Assembly (NCBI GenBank): GCA_028719205.1
Contig: JAQUKH010000018.1
Span: forward strand, 1 to 51,065
Length of the DNA stretch: 51,065 nucleotides
Reading direction: 5' to 3'
Origin: a bacterium
GTDB taxonomy: Bacteria > JACRDZ01 > JAQUKH01
In this document: positions 50,658 to 51,065 of the stretch, one piece after another
How the letters are laid out: every line of letters starts with the position of its first letter
Numbering within the stretch: the stretch's first letter is position 1
The notes under the pieces: generated by a model
The model's input: only the letters and a program-made list of their open reading frames with translations
Databases searched by the model: none
Told to the model about the DNA's origin: nothing
Made by a program: the position numbers and the translations under genes

Positions 50658-51065
50658 TTATTTTCCAGGATTAAACACTATTTTTGCCAATCCGATCAAG
50701 CCGGCATTTTCACCTAACCGGGCTTTGACTATTTTTAATTTTTTTGTGGCATCCGGGAATGCCCTTTTTTTAGTTTCAGAACGAATAGCGTCAAAAAGTT
50801 TTTTACCTAAACCCGCGACACCGCCGCCGACCACGATTATCTCAGGATTTAAAAAATCTGCTATATCCGCGGTAACTATACCAATTTTTTTACCAATGTT
50901 ATCTACGATCTTACAGGCGTTTTTATTGTTTAACCTTGCAAGAGCGCCTAATTCCTTTGGTGAGCCTTTTTCCCCTGACAATCTTAGCATCTCTTCTTCT
51001 ATCGCCTGCCGCCCGACATATCTTTCCAGGCAGCCGTTATTCCCGCAATTACATTTTCTGCCTTC
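50658..51065 (-). CDS. ROK-family sugar kinase, C-terminal part (runs off right edge)
   Basis: The frame is open from the right edge to a stop at 50658 and gives 135 residues. It starts in the ROK zinc motif KCNCGNNGCLERYVGRQAIE and continues with the C-terminal IIVVGGGVAGLGKKLFDAI, typical of the ROK glucokinase/N-acetylglucosamine kinase fold. The N-terminal half with the ATP site is outside the window. Glucokinase is likely but other sugars are possible. It precedes the beta-propeller gene by 42 bases on the same strand. Confidence 0.85.
   Translation of the reverse strand, partial: EGRKCNCGNNGCLERYVGRQAIEEEMLRLSGEKGSPKELGALARLNNKNACKIVDNIGKKIGIVTADIADFLNPEIIVVGGGVAGLGKKLFDAIRSETKKRAFPDATKKLKIVKARLGENAGLIGLAKIVFNPGK

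Noticed and set aside
1-51065. tRNA genes, CRISPR arrays, insertion sequences and prophage
   Set aside because: No cloverleaf with a conserved T-loop was seen, no regular direct repeats with spacers, and no transposase, integrase or phage protein. Small tRNAs could still be missed by eye; a tRNAscan run would settle it.

Overview
The window looks like a contig from an uncultured, anaerobic, two-membrane bacterium. The evidence is a partial beta-barrel-like protein, several lipoproteins with clear lipoboxes, an LytM peptidase/bactofilin pair, two multihaem c-type cytochromes and a complete V/A-type ATPase, in AT-rich DNA littered with short palindromic repeats. Gene content and repeats suit candidate phyla known mainly from metagenomes (Omnitrophota or Desantisbacteria-like lineages), but nothing here fixes the taxonomy. 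I see no tRNA, rRNA, CRISPR array, transposase or prophage.

Layout. 1-9,515: a partial outer-membrane-like protein; a secreted protein behind a long structured leader with a terminator-like hairpin; a YgjP-type metallopeptidase; a nucleoside-phosphorylase-fold protein; an ankyrin lipoprotein; a 31-residue basic protein; endonuclease III; an ornithine cyclodeaminase-family enzyme; a probably frameshifted secreted protein; and a B12-binding radical SAM protein. 9,505-14,820 (minus strand): an operon of aspartate aminotransferase, homocitrate/Re-citrate synthase-like enzyme, NtrB-like kinase and NtrC-like regulator. 14,960-19,244 (minus): a 2CW protein, then a tight operon of radical SAM protein, inositol-1-phosphate synthase and O-methyltransferase. 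19,327-28,831: CPBP protease, a cysteine-less thioredoxin-fold/TPR protein, two U32-type proteins, and an operon UbiD - UbiA - sugar isomerase - Gfo/Idh oxidoreductase - short U32 protein, then a 15-haem cytochrome. 29,079-31,282: two overlapping radical SAM genes, the first carrying palindromic repeats inside its reading frame. 31,355-41,562: M23 peptidase, bactofilin and the V-ATPase genes (stalk, I, K, E, C, F, A, B, D); subunit K carries the sodium-site residues. 41,658-51,065: a lipoprotein, a HepT-like protein, two beta-solenoid paralogues, a DEAD-box helicase, an S4 protein, two methyltransferases, a NapC-like nine-haem cytochrome, a WD40-like protein and a partial ROK kinase.

How the parts fit. 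The cytochromes and the V-ATPase with a Na+ signature suggest anaerobic electron transfer plus sodium bioenergetics. UbiA, UbiD and the U32 proteins suggest anaerobic quinone or related prenyl-aromatic synthesis. The radical SAM/inositol synthase/O-methyltransferase operon suggests a methylated cyclitol or inositol-lipid product. These pathway links are inferences from gene neighbourhood.

Two cross-cutting signals deserve attention. Several plus-strand genes have near-consensus promoters whose -10 box lies only 6-10 bases before the start codon with no ribosome binding site, which predicts leaderless mRNAs. Small repeats have entered or reshaped coding sequences: two palindromes inside a radical SAM gene, a heptamer array forming the UbiA N-terminus, and a stop codon supplied by a repeat.
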